A DNA stretch of 64,000 nucleotides from the NCBI GenBank assembly GCA_030696345.1, contig JAUYSK010000008.1:62001-126000 (forward strand), given 5' to 3'. Positions within the stretch are counted from its first letter, which is position 1. Every line of letters begins with the position of its first letter. Source of the stretch: Azonexus sp. GTDB lineage: Bacteria > Pseudomonadota > Gammaproteobacteria > Burkholderiales > Rhodocyclaceae. The notes below the pieces were generated by a model that saw only the letters and a program-made list of their open reading frames with translations, was not told where the DNA came from and made no database searches. The position numbers were made by a program, and so were the translations under genes. Shown here one piece after another: positions 36,712-46,770 of this stretch.

Positions 36712-37770
36712 TTGACCAGCAACAGCGCCAACATCCCCCTGCGTCTTGCCATCAACGGTTACGGCCGGATCGGTCGCTGTTTCCTGCGCGCGTTGCTGGA
36801 GTCTCCGGCTGCCCACAATCTGCAGGTGGTCGCCATCAACGAGCCGGCCAACCTTGAAAGCATGGCCTATCTGACCCGCTACGATTCAACCCATGGCCGT
36901 TTTCCCAGCCGGGTTGAGCTTGGCGAGGCAAGCCTACTGATCGATGGACGCCCGATTGCCATCAGCCACGCCCGCAAACCAGAAGATGTCGATTGGCGCG
37001 GCCTCGATATCGACCTGCTGATCGAATCCTCCGGTTGCTACGGTAGACGTGCCGAATTGACCCGTTTTCTCGATGCCGGTTGCCGGCGCTTGCTCTTATC
37101 GCACCCCGGCGCCAGCGGCGAAGATGTCGATGCCACCATCGTTCAGGGGATCAATCAACAAACATTGAGCGGCAACGAACGGCTGGTTTCCGCCGCTTCC
37201 TGCACGACCAATGCCATCGTTCCGGTGCTTGATCTGCTTGACCGGGAAGTCGGCATCGATCAGGTGCTGCTCACCACATTGCATTCGGTGATGAACGATC
37301 AGCCGCTGATCGACGGTTACCACCACGATGACCTGCGCCGCACCCGTTCCGCCATGCAGTCGATCATTCCCGTGTCGACCGGCCTGGCGCGGGGTATCGA
37401 ACGCCTCTTGCCACAACTGAATGGCCGCGTTCAGGCCAAGGCGATTCGCGTGCCGACGCTGAATGTCTCCGCCATCGACCTCACGGTCAGCACGCAGCGG
37501 CCGGTTTCCGCCCACAGCATCAACGCTTTGCTGGCCGATGCCGCGCGCGGGCCGTTCGCCAACCTGTTTGCCTACTCCGAGGAAGCCCACGCCTCGATCG
37601 ATTTCAATCACGACCCACATTCCGCCATCATCGATGGCAGTCAGACCCGGACCAGCGGCACACATCTGGTCAACCTGTTCGTCTGGTTCGACAACGAATG
37701 GGGCTTTGCCAACCGAATGCTCGAAGTGGCCGATTACTGGTCACAACAGTGGACGCAAGATTCCCGTTAA
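36712..37770 (+). CDS. epd: Erythrose-4-phosphate dehydrogenase-type GAPDH homologue
   Basis: 352 residues from a TTG at 36712, four bases after the previous stop. NAD-binding INGYGRIGRCF and the catalytic SAASCTTN are intact. TLHSVMNDQPLIDGYHHDDL, RRTRSAMQSIIPVSTG and SVDFNHDPHSAI-like SIDFNHDPHSAIIDG match Epd rather than GapA. Epd makes 4-phosphoerythronate for pyridoxal phosphate synthesis, and in E. coli it also precedes pgk and fba. Residual GAPDH activity is possible, but the Calvin-cycle enzyme here is more likely the product of 45722-46729. Confidence 0.85.
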   Translation: MTSNSANIPLRLAINGYGRIGRCFLRALLESPAAHNLQVVAINEPANLESMAYLTRYDSTHGRFPSRVELGEASLLIDGRPIAISHARKPEDVDWRGLDIDLLIESSGCYGRRAELTRFLDAGCRRLLLSHPGASGEDVDATIVQGINQQTLSGNERLVSAASCTTNAIVPVLDLLDREVGIDQVLLTTLHSVMNDQPLIDGYHHDDLRRTRSAMQSIIPVSTGLARGIERLLPQLNGRVQAKAIRVPTLNVSAIDLTVSTQRPVSAHSINALLADAARGPFANLFAYSEEAHASIDFNHDPHSAIIDGSQTRTSGTHLVNLFVWFDNEWGFANRMLEVADYWSQQWTQDSR

Positions 37771-37794
37771 TTCAATGATCCTTAGGAGAAACTC

Positions 37795-38979
37795 ATGAAC
37801 GTCATCAAACTCACCGATCTCGATGTTTCCGGCAAACGCGTTTTCATCCGCGCTGACCTCAACGTGCCGCAGGACGATGCCGGCAAGATCACCGAAGACA
37901 CCCGTATCCGCGCCTCGCTGACCTCGATCCGCTACTGCCTGGACAAGGGCGCAGCGGTCATGGTCACCTCCCATCTCGGCCGGCCGACCGAAGGCGAACT
38001 GACGCCGGAAGACAGCCTGATGCCGGTCGCCGTACGCCTTGGCGAACTGCTCAACACGCCGGTTCGCCTGGTTCAGAACTGGGTCGATGGCGGCTTCGAC
38101 GTCAAACCGGGCGAAGTCGTGCTGCTTGAGAATTGCCGTTGCAACAAGGGCGAAAAGAAGAACAACGACGAGCTGGCGCAAAAAATGGCCAAGCTCTGCG
38201 ACATCTATGTCAATGATGCTTTCGGCACGGCTCACCGCGCCGAAGCCACCACCCACGGCATCGCCAAGTACGCCCCGGTCGCCTGCGCCGGCATGCTGAT
38301 GGGCGCCGAAATCGACGCCCTCGGCAAGGCCCTGCTCAACCCGGCCCGCCCGCTGGTCGCCATCGTTGGCGGCTCCAAGGTTTCCAGCAAACTGACCATC
38401 CTCAAGTCGCTGGCCAGCAAGGTTGATCAGCTGATCGTTGGCGGCGGCATTGCCAACACCTTCCTGCTCGCCGTCGGCAAGCCGATCGGCAACTCGCTGG
38501 CCGAGCCGGATCTGCTCGACGAATCCCGCGCCATCATGGAAATCATGAAGTCCCGCGGCGCCGAAGTGCCCTTGCCCAGCGACGTCGTCGTTGCCGAGGA
38601 GTTTTCGGCCGAGGCAGTGGCGAGGACGATTCCGGTCGATGGTGTACAGCCCAATGACCGCATTCTTGACGTTGGCCCGGACACCGCCGCCAAACTCGCG
38701 GATATCATTGCCAAGGCCGGCACCATCGTCTGGAACGGCCCGGTCGGCGTTTTCGAACTGCCGCAATTCGCCGGCGGCACCGAGTCGATGGCAACCGCCA
38801 TTGCCCGCTCCAAGGCCTTCTCGATTGCCGGTGGTGGCGACACGCTTGCCGCCATCGCCAAATTCCACATCGCTGACGACGTCGGCTATATTTCCACTGG
38901 TGGCGGCGCCTTCCTGGAGTTCCTCGAAGGCAAGACCCTGCCGGCAATTGCCGTCCTTGAAGAACGCGCTGCAAAATAA
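37795..38979 (+). CDS. pgk: Phosphoglycerate kinase
   Basis: 394 residues. [21 protein letters not shown], the 3-phosphoglycerate-binding [22 protein letters not shown] and the nucleotide-binding GGGDTLAAI are intact. It moves phosphate between 1,3-bisphosphoglycerate and ADP, and in the Calvin direction uses ATP. It is the only pgk in the window and so must serve both glycolysis and CO2 fixation. AGGAGAA precedes the ATG. Confidence 0.97.
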   Translation: MNVIKLTDLDVSGKRVFIRADLNVPQDDAGKITEDTRIRASLTSIRYCLDKGAAVMVTSHLGRPTEGELTPEDSLMPVAVRLGELLNTPVRLVQNWVDGGFDVKPGEVVLLENCRCNKGEKKNNDELAQKMAKLCDIYVNDAFGTAHRAEATTHGIAKYAPVACAGMLMGAEIDALGKALLNPARPLVAIVGGSKVSSKLTILKSLASKVDQLIVGGGIANTFLLAVGKPIGNSLAEPDLLDESRAIMEIMKSRGAEVPLPSDVVVAEEFSAEAVARTIPVDGVQPNDRILDVGPDTAAKLADIIAKAGTIVWNGPVGVFELPQFAGGTESMATAIARSKAFSIAGGGDTLAAIAKFHIADDVGYISTGGGAFLEFLEGKTLPAIAVLEERAAK

Positions 38980-39003
38980 GCGGAAAATGCTGCTCGACCG
39001 GCC

Positions 39004-39027
39004 CCCCGAAGGAAGTACCCTTTGGGG
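39004..39027. repeat. REP-like hairpin with an AAGTAC loop
   Basis: CCCCGAAGG-AAGTAC-CCTTTGGGG, nine pairs with one G-T. It shares the GGAAGTACC centre with 13409-13433. A CTGCGGTCAAC word follows 11 bases later. Confidence 0.5.
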
Positions 39028-39037
39028 AGTTGCAATG

Positions 39038-39048
39038 CTGCGGTCAAC
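39038..39048 (+). repeat. Dispersed 11-mer CTGCGGTCAAC
   Basis: Exact intergenic copy between pgk and pyk, continuing GGCCCTAAAACGCCAAAAACC, so two A tracts follow. Confidence 0.75.
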
Positions 39049-39091
39049 GGCCCTAAAACGCCAAAAACCAAACCAATAACAAGGAAGAGAC

Positions 39092-40525
39092 ATGCTTCGT
39101 CACACCAAAATCGTTGCCACGCTGGGCCCCGCCTCCTCAACACAGGAAGTGCTGGAACGCATGGTCCAGGCAGGCATCGACGTTGTCCGGATGAACTTTT
39201 CACACGGCACCGCTGAAGACCACAAGGCCCGCGCCGATGGCATCCGTGCCGCCGCCGCCAAATACGGTCGGACGGTCGGCATTCTCGGCGACCTGCAAGG
39301 GCCGAAAATCCGCGTCGGCAAATTCGAGTCCGGCAAGATCACGCTGGTCGTCGGTGAATCTTTCGTCCTTGATGCCCAATGCACGCTCGGCAATCAGGAG
39401 CGTGTCGGCCTTGATTACAAGGATTTGCCGAAAGATGTCGTGATCGGCGACATCCTTTTGCTCGACGATGGTCGCCTCAAGCTGGAAGTCATCGGCGTGC
39501 GTGGCCACGAAATTTTCACCCGAGTCCTGATTGGCGGGGATCTGTCGAACAACAAGGGAATCAATCGCCAGGGCGGCGGCCTGACTGCGCCGGCACTGAC
39601 CGCCAAGGACATGGACGACATCAAGACAGCCGCCCAGATCGGCGTCGATTTCGTTGCTGTCTCCTTCCCGAAAAGTGCTGCCGACATGTACATGGCCCGT
39701 CAGCTGCTGCGTGCCGCCGGCAGCAGTGCCGTGTTGATCGCCAAGATCGAACGGGTCGAAGCCGTGCAGAACCTCGCCGAGATACTCGATGCCTCGGACG
39801 GCGTCATGGTTGCCCGCGGCGATCTCGCGGTCGAGGTAGGGGATGCCGCCGTTCCGGCGCTGCAGAAAAAAATGATCCGCATGGCGCGCGACATGAACAA
39901 GCTGACCATCACCGCCACGCAGATGATGGAGTCGATGATTTCCTCGCCGGTGCCGACCCGCGCCGAAGTTTCCGACGTTGCCAACGCCGTGCTTGATGGC
40001 ACCGATGCCGTGATGCTTTCGGCCGAAACTGCCGCCGGCAAGTATCCGGTTGAAGTGGTCGAGTCGATGGCCCGCATCTGCGTCGAAGCCGAACGCTCGG
40101 CCGAAGTAACCCTAGATCGCGAATTTCTCGACCGCGTCTTCACCAAGATCGACCAGTCGATTGCCATGGCGGCGATCTGGACGGCGCATCACCTCAAGGT
40201 CAAGGCGATCGCCGCCCTCACCCAGTCCGGCTCGACCGCACTGTGGATGAGCCGTCTAAACTGTGGCGTGCCGATTTACGCCCTGACCCCGGATGCTGAA
40301 TCGGTCGGCCGCATGGCACTTTTCCGCGGCGTTTGTCCGCTGCCGATGAAACAGCAGCACACTGACCGTGATCTGCTACTTGCCGAAGCCGAGCAACTGC
40401 TGATCGATCGTGGCGTTGTCGCCAAGGGCGACCTGATCGCCCTGACCATCGGCGAGCCGATCGGTTCCACCGGTGGCACCAATACCCTGAAGATCGTCCG
40501 AGTCGGCGAACATCAAATCAACTAA
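39092..40525 (+). CDS. pyk: Pyruvate kinase
   Basis: 477 residues. [34 protein letters not shown], the active-site [13 protein letters not shown] and [10 protein letters not shown], and [10 protein letters not shown] are conserved. It makes pyruvate and ATP from phosphoenolpyruvate. Its place between pgk and fba is the usual betaproteobacterial order. A hairpin and a CTGCGGTCAAC word separate it from pgk. Confidence 0.97.
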   Translation: MLRHTKIVATLGPASSTQEVLERMVQAGIDVVRMNFSHGTAEDHKARADGIRAAAAKYGRTVGILGDLQGPKIRVGKFESGKITLVVGESFVLDAQCTLGNQERVGLDYKDLPKDVVIGDILLLDDGRLKLEVIGVRGHEIFTRVLIGGDLSNNKGINRQGGGLTAPALTAKDMDDIKTAAQIGVDFVAVSFPKSAADMYMARQLLRAAGSSAVLIAKIERVEAVQNLAEILDASDGVMVARGDLAVEVGDAAVPALQKKMIRMARDMNKLTITATQMMESMISSPVPTRAEVSDVANAVLDGTDAVMLSAETAAGKYPVEVVESMARICVEAERSAEVTLDREFLDRVFTKIDQSIAMAAIWTAHHLKVKAIAALTQSGSTALWMSRLNCGVPIYALTPDAESVGRMALFRGVCPLPMKQQHTDRDLLLAEAEQLLIDRGVVAKGDLIALTIGEPIGSTGGTNTLKIVRVGEHQIN

Positions 40526-40568
40526 AATAGTCCAATCAGTTAAACACCTCACATCACAGGAGTTTCCC

Positions 40569-41633
40569 ATGCCACTCGTTTCCATGCGCCAACTGCTCGA
40601 CCACGCCGCCGAAAACGGCTACGGCCTTCCGGCTTTCAACGTCAACAATATGGAACAGGTCTGGGCCATCTGCGAAGCGGCCAGCAAGGCCGACGCCCCG
40701 GTCATCATGCAGGCCTCGGCCGGCGCCCGCAAATATGCCGGCGAGCCCTTCCTGCGCCACCAGATTCTTGCAGCCCTCGAAGCCTACCCGCACCTCCCCA
40801 TCGTCATGCACCAAGATCACGGTCAAAGCCCAGCCGTCTGCATGTCCGCCATCAAATCCGGTTTCACCTCGGTGATGATGGATGGCTCGCTGGAAGCCGA
40901 TGGCAAGACCACCTCCTCCTACGATTACAACGTTGCCGTCTCGCGCGAAGTAGTCAAGTTCTCGCACTCGATCGGCGTTTCGGTCGAAGCTGAGCTCGGC
41001 GTACTGGGTTCGCTTGAAACCATGAAGGGCGACAAGGAAGACGGCCACGGCGCCGACGGCCACATGACCCGCGAGCAACTGCTTACCGACCCGGACCAGG
41101 CTGCCGACTTCGTCAAACAAACCAACTGTGACGCGCTGGCCATCGCCATCGGCACCAGCCACGGCGCCTACAAGTTCACCAAGAAGCCTACTGGCGACAT
41201 CCTCGCCATTGACCGCATCAAGGAAATCCACGCCCGCATCCCGAACACCCATTTGGTTATGCACGGCTCCTCCAGCGTGCCGCAGGAACTGCTTGCCGAA
41301 ATTCGCGAGTTCGGTGGCGACATGAAGGAAACCTACGGCGTGCCGGTCGAGGAAATCGTCAAGGGCATCGCCCACGGCGTCCGCAAGATCAACATCGACA
41401 CCGACATTCGCCTCGCCATGACCGGTGCCATCCGCCGCTACATGGTCGAAAATCCGGGCAAGTTCGATCCGCGTGACTACCTCAAGCCGGCCCGCGAAGC
41501 TGCCATGAAAATCTGCCTCGCCCGTTTCGAAGCCTTCGGCTGCGCCGGGCGTGCCAGCCAGATCAAGGTGATTACCCTTGAAAAGATGGCCGAGCGTTAC
41601 GCCAAGGGCGAGCTGAACCAGATCGTCAAATAA
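40569..41633 (+). CDS. fba: Fructose-bisphosphate aldolase class II
   Basis: 354 residues, starting [19 protein letters not shown] behind AGGAG. Zinc and substrate ligands are in [40 protein letters not shown] and [10 protein letters not shown], as in the CbbA-type subgroup. It condenses dihydroxyacetone phosphate with glyceraldehyde-3-phosphate or erythrose-4-phosphate. A 19-codon remnant of a second copy is at 45535-45594. A strong terminator closes the gene set. Confidence 0.97.
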   Translation: MPLVSMRQLLDHAAENGYGLPAFNVNNMEQVWAICEAASKADAPVIMQASAGARKYAGEPFLRHQILAALEAYPHLPIVMHQDHGQSPAVCMSAIKSGFTSVMMDGSLEADGKTTSSYDYNVAVSREVVKFSHSIGVSVEAELGVLGSLETMKGDKEDGHGADGHMTREQLLTDPDQAADFVKQTNCDALAIAIGTSHGAYKFTKKPTGDILAIDRIKEIHARIPNTHLVMHGSSSVPQELLAEIREFGGDMKETYGVPVEEIVKGIAHGVRKINIDTDIRLAMTGAIRRYMVENPGKFDPRDYLKPAREAAMKICLARFEAFGCAGRASQIKVITLEKMAERYAKGELNQIVK

Positions 41634-41647
41634 GCCCTATTTTCCGG

Positions 41648-41658
41648 GTTGACCGCAG
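41648..41658 (-). repeat. Dispersed 11-mer CTGCGGTCAAC
   Basis: Exact intergenic copy directly before the fba terminator stem. On the minus strand CCGGAAAATAGGG follows. Confidence 0.75.
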
Positions 41659-41686
41659 CAGCCGCCCGAGGGCGGCTGTTGTTTTT
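41659..41686 (+). terminator. Rho-independent terminator after fba
   Basis: CAGCCGCC-CGAG-GGCGGCTG stem followed by TTGTTTTT. Confidence 0.88.
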
Positions 41687-41713
41687 GCGAGGCCATTTTG
41701 TCATGATCAGGCC

Positions 41714-42154
41714 ATGCTGACTCGCCGCCTTGCCTCACTCGTCTTTGTCGCGATTGCCGTATTTCTGGTGATCTATACCTGGCTGCCGGCTCGCGACGGA
41801 CTGCGCTACGAAGAGGCGCAAGTCAGCAACATCATCCCTCGCAGCAACACCTGGTACGAAGTAGAACTCACCACCTCAACCGGCACCCGTCTAAGCTGTC
41901 GCACCAGGCACGGCTGGCCACTGCTCGGCCCGAGCCGATGCCCACTTGAGCGCTTCGAACAACTTCAAGGGCAGCGTGTCACCGTACTACATGATGGCCA
42001 GCATACCTATGAAGTGAAATCAGCAAATGAACTGGTCGTTGACTACGCGGCGCACCGAAGAGCACAGATCATCGCGATCGTTATTGCCGTTTTGATGCTG
42101 GCCATGGCTTTTGCAGACTGGCGAGGCAACGCATCATCCAGCTCTCAGGCTTAG
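41714..42154 (+). CDS. Small two-helix membrane protein, unknown function
   Basis: 146 residues with a hydrophobic N-terminal helix (about 5-24, LASLVFVAIAVFLVIYTWL) and a second at about 116-136 (IIAIVIAVLMLAMAFA). Between them is a ~90-residue soluble part with VSNIIPRSNTWYEVELTT and two Cys (LSCRTRHG, SRCPLERF) that may form a disulfide outside the membrane. The pattern recalls DUF3592-like proteins. It lies between the fba terminator and the cassette region. Confidence 0.65.
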   Translation: MLTRRLASLVFVAIAVFLVIYTWLPARDGLRYEEAQVSNIIPRSNTWYEVELTTSTGTRLSCRTRHGWPLLGPSRCPLERFEQLQGQRVTVLHDGQHTYEVKSANELVVDYAAHRRAQIIAIVIAVLMLAMAFADWRGNASSSSQA

Positions 42155-42405
42155 CGGCTCTGTTCGGCAAATTGTTCGCCGAATCCTGCGCTCATACCCG
42201 GCATGACAAGCCGCTTATACTCACCTTCGGAATGTTTCACCGGGCATATTAAAATATGCGATACGATTGCGACTTCTGCCAATTGGTGGTTGTCTGGTTC
42301 GTCACTCAATCACGCCCCCGGAATATGCGTGCCATCGCTAAAAACCATTGCCTCACCAAGCACACGACTTGCCCTGTCCCCCAGCTTATTGGACAGGATT
42401 CCAGA
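42154..42405 (-). pseudogene. Possible degraded minus-strand reading frame with an in-frame TGA
   Basis: This stretch has no convincing gene on the plus strand. On the minus strand one frame reads protein-like text on both sides of a TGA at 42310-42312: VLGEAMVFSDGTHIPGA, stop, then LSDEPDNHQLAEVAIVSHIL and a C-terminus ending FGEQFAEQSR with TAA at 42151-42153. If the TGA replaced a Trp codon the two halves would join. There is no good start codon. GC is lower than in the neighbours. It may be a decayed cassette gene. Confidence 0.3.
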
Positions 42406-42434
42406 TTAGGCGACAGTTTTGTCGTCCACTACTA

Positions 42435-42441
42435 GTTAGGC
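42435..42441 (+). other. Integron core site (3' end of a possible first attC)
   Basis: GTTAGGC matches the GTTRRRY core where a cassette begins, and the next gene starts six bases later as is usual for cassettes. Upstream, GGCGACA-GTTT-TGTCGTC could be the inner stem, but no clear matching inverse core is seen. Confidence 0.4.
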
Positions 42442-42446
42442 GGCAT

Positions 42447-42782
42447 ATGCGTATCACCTCGATTCGGCTGCTTTCAATTTTGCTGCTATTCGTGGGGCTC
42501 GTGACCCATGGAGTGATCCAGTCTGCATTTCCCTACATTCCGGGTGATCAATTCATCGTTGTCTTGCTGTCTAACACAGCAGCTTTTTGCGGCGCAATAT
42601 ACCTTTGGCAATCATACAAAGCGGCGTATCCAATTTGGCTTATTGGTTATTGTTCCGCGCTTATTCCAGTTTTCCAGCTTCCCAAGAGTACTTCCGTCGT
42701 GCCTGACCACATCTGGTTCTGGCTGGCACTACCTGTTGTCGCGGGTATTGTTGTCGTTCGAAACTGGCACCAACTGAAATGA
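42447..42782 (+). CDS. Cassette-encoded membrane protein
   Basis: 111 residues with four probable helices (about 7-23, 35-53, 60-76 and 90-105). The ATG lies a few bases after the GTTAGGC core and the stop is 16 bases before the inverse core of the attC at 42799. That spacing is typical of an integron cassette. Codon use is less GC-biased than in the surrounding metabolic genes. No family is recognised. Confidence 0.65.
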   Translation: MRITSIRLLSILLLFVGLVTHGVIQSAFPYIPGDQFIVVLLSNTAAFCGAIYLWQSYKAAYPIWLIGYCSALIPVFQLPKSTSVVPDHIWFWLALPVVAGIVVVRNWHQLK

Positions 42783-42798
42783 ACCATCCGAACACACC

Positions 42799-42870
42799 GC
42801 CTAACATCACAATCCACCGGACCTCCGGCAAGCTGCGCTTGCCTTCGTCCGGTGATTTTCAACGTTAGCC
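42799..42870 (+). other. Integron attC recombination site
   Basis: 72 bp bounded by the inverse core GCCTAAC (42799-42805) and core GTTAGCC (42864-42870). Inside, CCACCGGAC pairs with GTCCGGTGA, and the tip holds GGCAAGC-TGC-GCTTGCC. Outer core pair, inner stem and variable tip are the full attC layout. The GNAT gene starts 15 bases after the core. Confidence 0.82.
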
Positions 42871-42885
42871 CTTTACCCTAAGACC

Positions 42886-43392
42886 ATGACTATAACTATC
42901 CGCCCCGAAACACCTTCAGACGAAGATGCAATTGAGCAAGTCACTCGACGTGCTTTTATTAATCATCCTTACAGCCATCAAACCGAGCAGTTCATCATCC
43001 GCGCTCTGCGTGCAGATCATGCGCTGTCAGTCTCTCTTGTTGCTGAAGACGGCGGGCGAATCGTAGGCCATATTGCGCTCTCGCCAGTGACCATCGACGA
43101 TGGCGCCGCTGGTTGGTATGGGCTTGGTCCAATTTCGGTCGAACCCGACTTGCAACGCCGCGGTATCGGACGGGCGCTAATGGAGAGAGGTCTAGCCGAA
43201 CTTCGCAAGATTGGAGCAAACGGGTGTGTGCTCGTTGGCGACCCAGCGTTCTACATTCGTTTTGGGTTTGCGAACAATCCCGCTCTCGTGCTTGAGGGCG
43301 TCCCACAAGAGTTTGTCCTCTCACTATCACTTGGCGCTTCCTCCGCCCATGGCAATATTCAATTCCATCCGGCATTTCAAGCCAAGGGGTAA
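42886..43392 (+). CDS. GNAT-family N-acetyltransferase (cassette gene)
   Basis: 168 residues. The acetyl-CoA-binding motif A is VEPDLQRRGIGRALMERGL, with IVGHIALSPVTI before it and a YIRFGFAN segment near the end, close to YhbS-like acetyltransferases. The substrate is unknown. Its start directly follows the attC core, making it the second cassette gene. Acetyltransferases are common integron cargo. Confidence 0.9.
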   Translation: MTITIRPETPSDEDAIEQVTRRAFINHPYSHQTEQFIIRALRADHALSVSLVAEDGGRIVGHIALSPVTIDDGAAGWYGLGPISVEPDLQRRGIGRALMERGLAELRKIGANGCVLVGDPAFYIRFGFANNPALVLEGVPQEFVLSLSLGASSAHGNIQFHPAFQAKG

Positions 43393-43436
43393 CCCGGCAG
43401 TCGCGCGAAGCGGCGCGAAATGCCATTAATCCCACC

Positions 43437-43853
43437 ATGAACCGTGATCGCCTATCCACGTTGACAAGTTTGGCTCTGCTGGCGACAGCCATGCTCATCT
43501 GGGCTGACATCTTCAATTTTTCAAAGACCATTTATCTTCCTGGGTGGGCAACGCTCCTGCCGAGCCCCGTTAACGCTCCCACATATCTGACACTACTTTG
43601 CCTGATACCAGCAGCCTTGGCATCCACATCAATCACCCGCGCAATTCGAAGCATCAGCATTTGTATAGTCGTTGCGCCACTATTTGCTGTGGCCATCTAC
43701 GCGCTAAACCCGATCCACCAGAATGCCTACCTCTTCGCAAATGCACTTTTCAGTTATGTGTGGATTGTTCTGTTCCATTGCGCCGCTCCAGCGCTTTTGC
43801 TCTTGGCGAGCCGCGCAGCAGCAAATCACCTGCGGGCACAAAAGCATGGCTAA
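43437..43853 (+). CDS. Four-helix membrane protein in the cassette block
   Basis: 138 residues with hydrophobic helices at about 8-26, 46-64, 70-90 and 99-122. No family is recognised. The stop overlaps the ATG of the next gene, so both are probably one unit. The 44-bp gap upstream contains a GC-rich palindrome (GGCAGTCGCGC...GCGCGAAATGCC) that may be a very decayed attC. Confidence 0.6.
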   Translation: MNRDRLSTLTSLALLATAMLIWADIFNFSKTIYLPGWATLLPSPVNAPTYLTLLCLIPAALASTSITRAIRSISICIVVAPLFAVAIYALNPIHQNAYLFANALFSYVWIVLFHCAAPALLLLASRAAANHLRAQKHG

Positions 43854-44082
43854 GATCCCAATCCAGCAGAGCGTCAAATCCGGGATCAAATTTCTATTTC
43901 TGGCTGGCCTGGCTGCACTTTGGGGCTGGACATTTTCGCCGTCAAAGCCGTTGATTGGTTTTGCCAACTACTGCATTGCAATAGTTGCGCTAGTCGTCGG
44001 GGTGATCGAAATTGCAAAGGGGTTGAAAAGCACTAATGGCGCCGAGGTGACAAGTTCTGGCCCCTTCAGGCCAGACCGATAG
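43846..44082 (+). CDS. Small two-helix membrane protein
   Basis: 78 residues from the ATG at 43846, which overlaps the stop of the gene before it. Helices lie at about 13-29 and 36-56 (FANYCIAIVALVVGVIEIAKG). The tail is polar. Low GC like the other cassette-block genes. It is convergent with gph. No function is assigned. Confidence 0.55.
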   Translation: MAKIPIQQSVKSGIKFLFLAGLAALWGWTFSPSKPLIGFANYCIAIVALVVGVIEIAKGLKSTNGAEVTSSGPFRPDR

Positions 44083-44097
44083 CTCATTGCGTTGCTT

Positions 44098-44757
44098 TCA
44101 GCCCTTCGCCAGCTCCAGGGCCGCCAGCAGGTCGCTGACGATCGCATCGCAGTCTTCGCTGCGCACGGCCCGGCCTTCGTTATAGCCGTAGGGAACGCAG
44201 TACCCCGTGCTGCCGGCGGCCCTGGCGGCGTGCATGTCGTGAATGGAATCACCGATGTGCAGATTACCGGAGGCCGTGGCGCCCATCGCCCGACAGGCAT
44301 GATGCAAGGGCTCCGGGTGCGGCTTCTTGTGCGGGGTGCTATCGCCCGAAACGACGACCGCAAAGAAGCCGGCCAGGCCTTTTCGTTCGAGCAGGGCTTC
44401 GGTGAAGATTGCTGCCTTGTTGGTCACGACGCCCATCGGCAAGCCGGTGGCTTTCCAGGCTTGCAGCCCTTCCATCACGCCGGGGAAAAATGCCGATTTT
44501 TGCCCGTTGACCGCAGCATAGTGGCGCTTGAAGCACTCGATGGCTTCAGCCAATAGCGCTGGTGCCGGCGGCTGATCACGGCTCAGGCAGCGCTCGACCA
44601 GCACGGCGATACCCTGGCCGATGAAGCTGCGGATTTCATCTTCACTGTAGGTCGGCAGACCCAGTTCGAGCAGCATGCGATTGCTGGCCTCGGCCAGATC
44701 GGCCACGGTGTCGAGCAGCGTGCCATCAAGGTCGAAAGTGACCGACTTGAATTTCAT
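44098..44757 (-). CDS. gph: Phosphoglycolate phosphatase
   Basis: 219 residues from [20 protein letters not shown], whose ATG overlaps the rpe stop (TGATG). HAD motifs are complete: DLDGT, VTNKAA, KPHPEPL and IGDSIHD. It removes the 2-phosphoglycolate formed by the oxygenase activity of RubisCO, so its place in the prk-tkt-gap-rpe set fits CbbZ. The final helix ends DLLAALELAKG. Confidence 0.95.
   Translation of the reverse strand: MKFKSVTFDLDGTLLDTVADLAEASNRMLLELGLPTYSEDEIRSFIGQGIAVLVERCLSRDQPPAPALLAEAIECFKRHYAAVNGQKSAFFPGVMEGLQAWKATGLPMGVVTNKAAIFTEALLERKGLAGFFAVVVSGDSTPHKKPHPEPLHHACRAMGATASGNLHIGDSIHDMHAARAAGSTGYCVPYGYNEGRAVRSEDCDAIVSDLLAALELAKG
44506..44516 (-). repeat. Dispersed 11-mer CTGCGGTCAAC
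   Basis: Exact copy inside gph (codons for AAVNG). On the minus strand it reads on as GGGCAAAAATCGGCATTTTTC, with two A/T tracts about one helical turn apart. Confidence 0.7.
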
Positions 44758-45458
44758 CACACCCCCGCCAGTTGCGCGCGCAGCGCCCCGATGATCGAAT
44801 CGTAGCGATGCGGGTCGCTGTCCTTGCCGGCGCCATAAACGGCCGAGCCGGCCACGAAGGCATCGACACCGGCACGGGCGATGTCGGCAATATTGGCGAC
44901 ATTCACGCCGCCATCGATCTCCAGGCGAATACGCCGGCCGCTTTCCTTTTCGTAGGCATCAAGTTTGGCGCGGGCTTGCCGGGCTTTGGCCAGCGTACCG
45001 GGAATGAACTTCTGGCCACCGAAACCGGGGTTGACGCTCATCAGCAGGATGACGTCGATCTTATCGAGGACGTAATCCATGTAGTCGAGCGGCGTGGCCG
45101 GGTTGAAGACCAGCCCCCCCTTGCAGCCGGCATCACGGATCAGCGACAGGCTGCGGTCGACGTGATCGGAGGCTTCCGGATGAAAGGTGATGATGTTGGC
45201 GCCGGCTTTGGCGAAATCGGGAATGACGCGGTCCACCGGCTTGACCATCAGGTGCACGTCAATGGGTGCTGCGGTGCACGGCCGAATTGCCTCACAAACC
45301 AGCGGGCCGATGGTCAGGTTGGGGACGTAGTGGTTGTCCATCACGTCGAAGTGAATCCAGTCAGCGCCGGCGGCGATGACGTTGGAAACCTCCTCGCCCA
45401 GCTTGGCGAAGTTGGCGGAGAGGATGCTCGGGGCGATGACGAAATCAGGCTTGCTCAT
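44757..45458 (-). CDS. rpe: Ribulose-phosphate 3-epimerase
   Basis: 233 residues. [52 protein letters not shown] and EIDGGVN hold the catalytic Asp and metal His residues. It interconverts ribulose- and xylulose-5-phosphate. In the Calvin cycle it feeds prk. It is coupled to gph and lies just after a terminator that separates it from gap. Confidence 0.97.
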   Translation of the reverse strand: MSKPDFVIAPSILSANFAKLGEEVSNVIAAGADWIHFDVMDNHYVPNLTIGPLVCEAIRPCTAAPIDVHLMVKPVDRVIPDFAKAGANIITFHPEASDHVDRSLSLIRDAGCKGGLVFNPATPLDYMDYVLDKIDVILLMSVNPGFGGQKFIPGTLAKARQARAKLDAYEKESGRRIRLEIDGGVNVANIADIARAGVDAFVAGSAVYGAGKDSDPHRYDSIIGALRAQLAGV

Positions 45459-45470
45459 GACGTACTCCGG

Positions 45471-45497
45471 AAAAAAGCGACCCCAGGCTTCGGGGCC
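45471..45497 (-). terminator. Terminator between the aldolase remnant and rpe
   Basis: On the minus strand GGCCCC-GAAGCCT-GGGGTC is followed by GC and TTTTTT. It lies 13 bases before the rpe start, so rpe-gph must rely on read-through or its own promoter. Confidence 0.7.
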
Positions 45498-45534
45498 AAA
45501 AACACAAGGTACAACAGAGTGAAATTCGGTACGG

Positions 45535-45594
45535 TCAGCGGTAGGCGGCAGCCATTTCGGGGTCGAGCAGCTGCCGCAGCGAAATCAATGCCAT
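45535..45594 (-). pseudogene. Fructose-bisphosphate aldolase gene remnant
   Basis: 19 codons and [14 protein letters not shown] matches the start of class II aldolase ([11 protein letters not shown] in the intact gene at 40569), and the bases before the ATG (AGGATTTCCC) match AGGAGTTTCCC before fba. The last eight residues, PEMAAAYR, could come from the C-terminal E-K-M-A-E-R-Y region. Nearly all of the enzyme is missing. It lies where cbbA would follow gap in a cbb gene set. Confidence 0.72.
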
Positions 45595-45721
45595 GGGAAA
45601 TCCTTCAGGGGAAACACGGAGGAGGCTGATTTTTTGTTACCGCGATAGCGGCAACCCAGGGCAATCAGGGCGCTGGATCCCCGCTCTGGCGAGCCAGGCG
45701 GGGATGTTCAGTCAGCAGCGA

Positions 45722-46756
<1,035 letters not shown>

Positions 46757-46770
46757 TTAGTACCCAAGAT

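Noticed and set aside
36712-37770. Calling the epd gene the Calvin-cycle GAPDH
   Set aside because: Its residues around the substrate site and C-terminus follow Epd, and an intact canonical gap lies in the prk-tkt set.
42203-42409. 68-codon plus-strand frame before the first cassette core
   Set aside because: No ribosome site and Ser/Thr-rich noise; the minus strand reads more like protein, though it is broken.
43390-43436. Palindrome after the GNAT gene as a second full attC
   Set aside because: The inner GGCAGTCGCGC/GCGCGAAATGCC pairing is suggestive, but the flanks do not give RYYYAAC and GTTRRRY cores, so it is not called.
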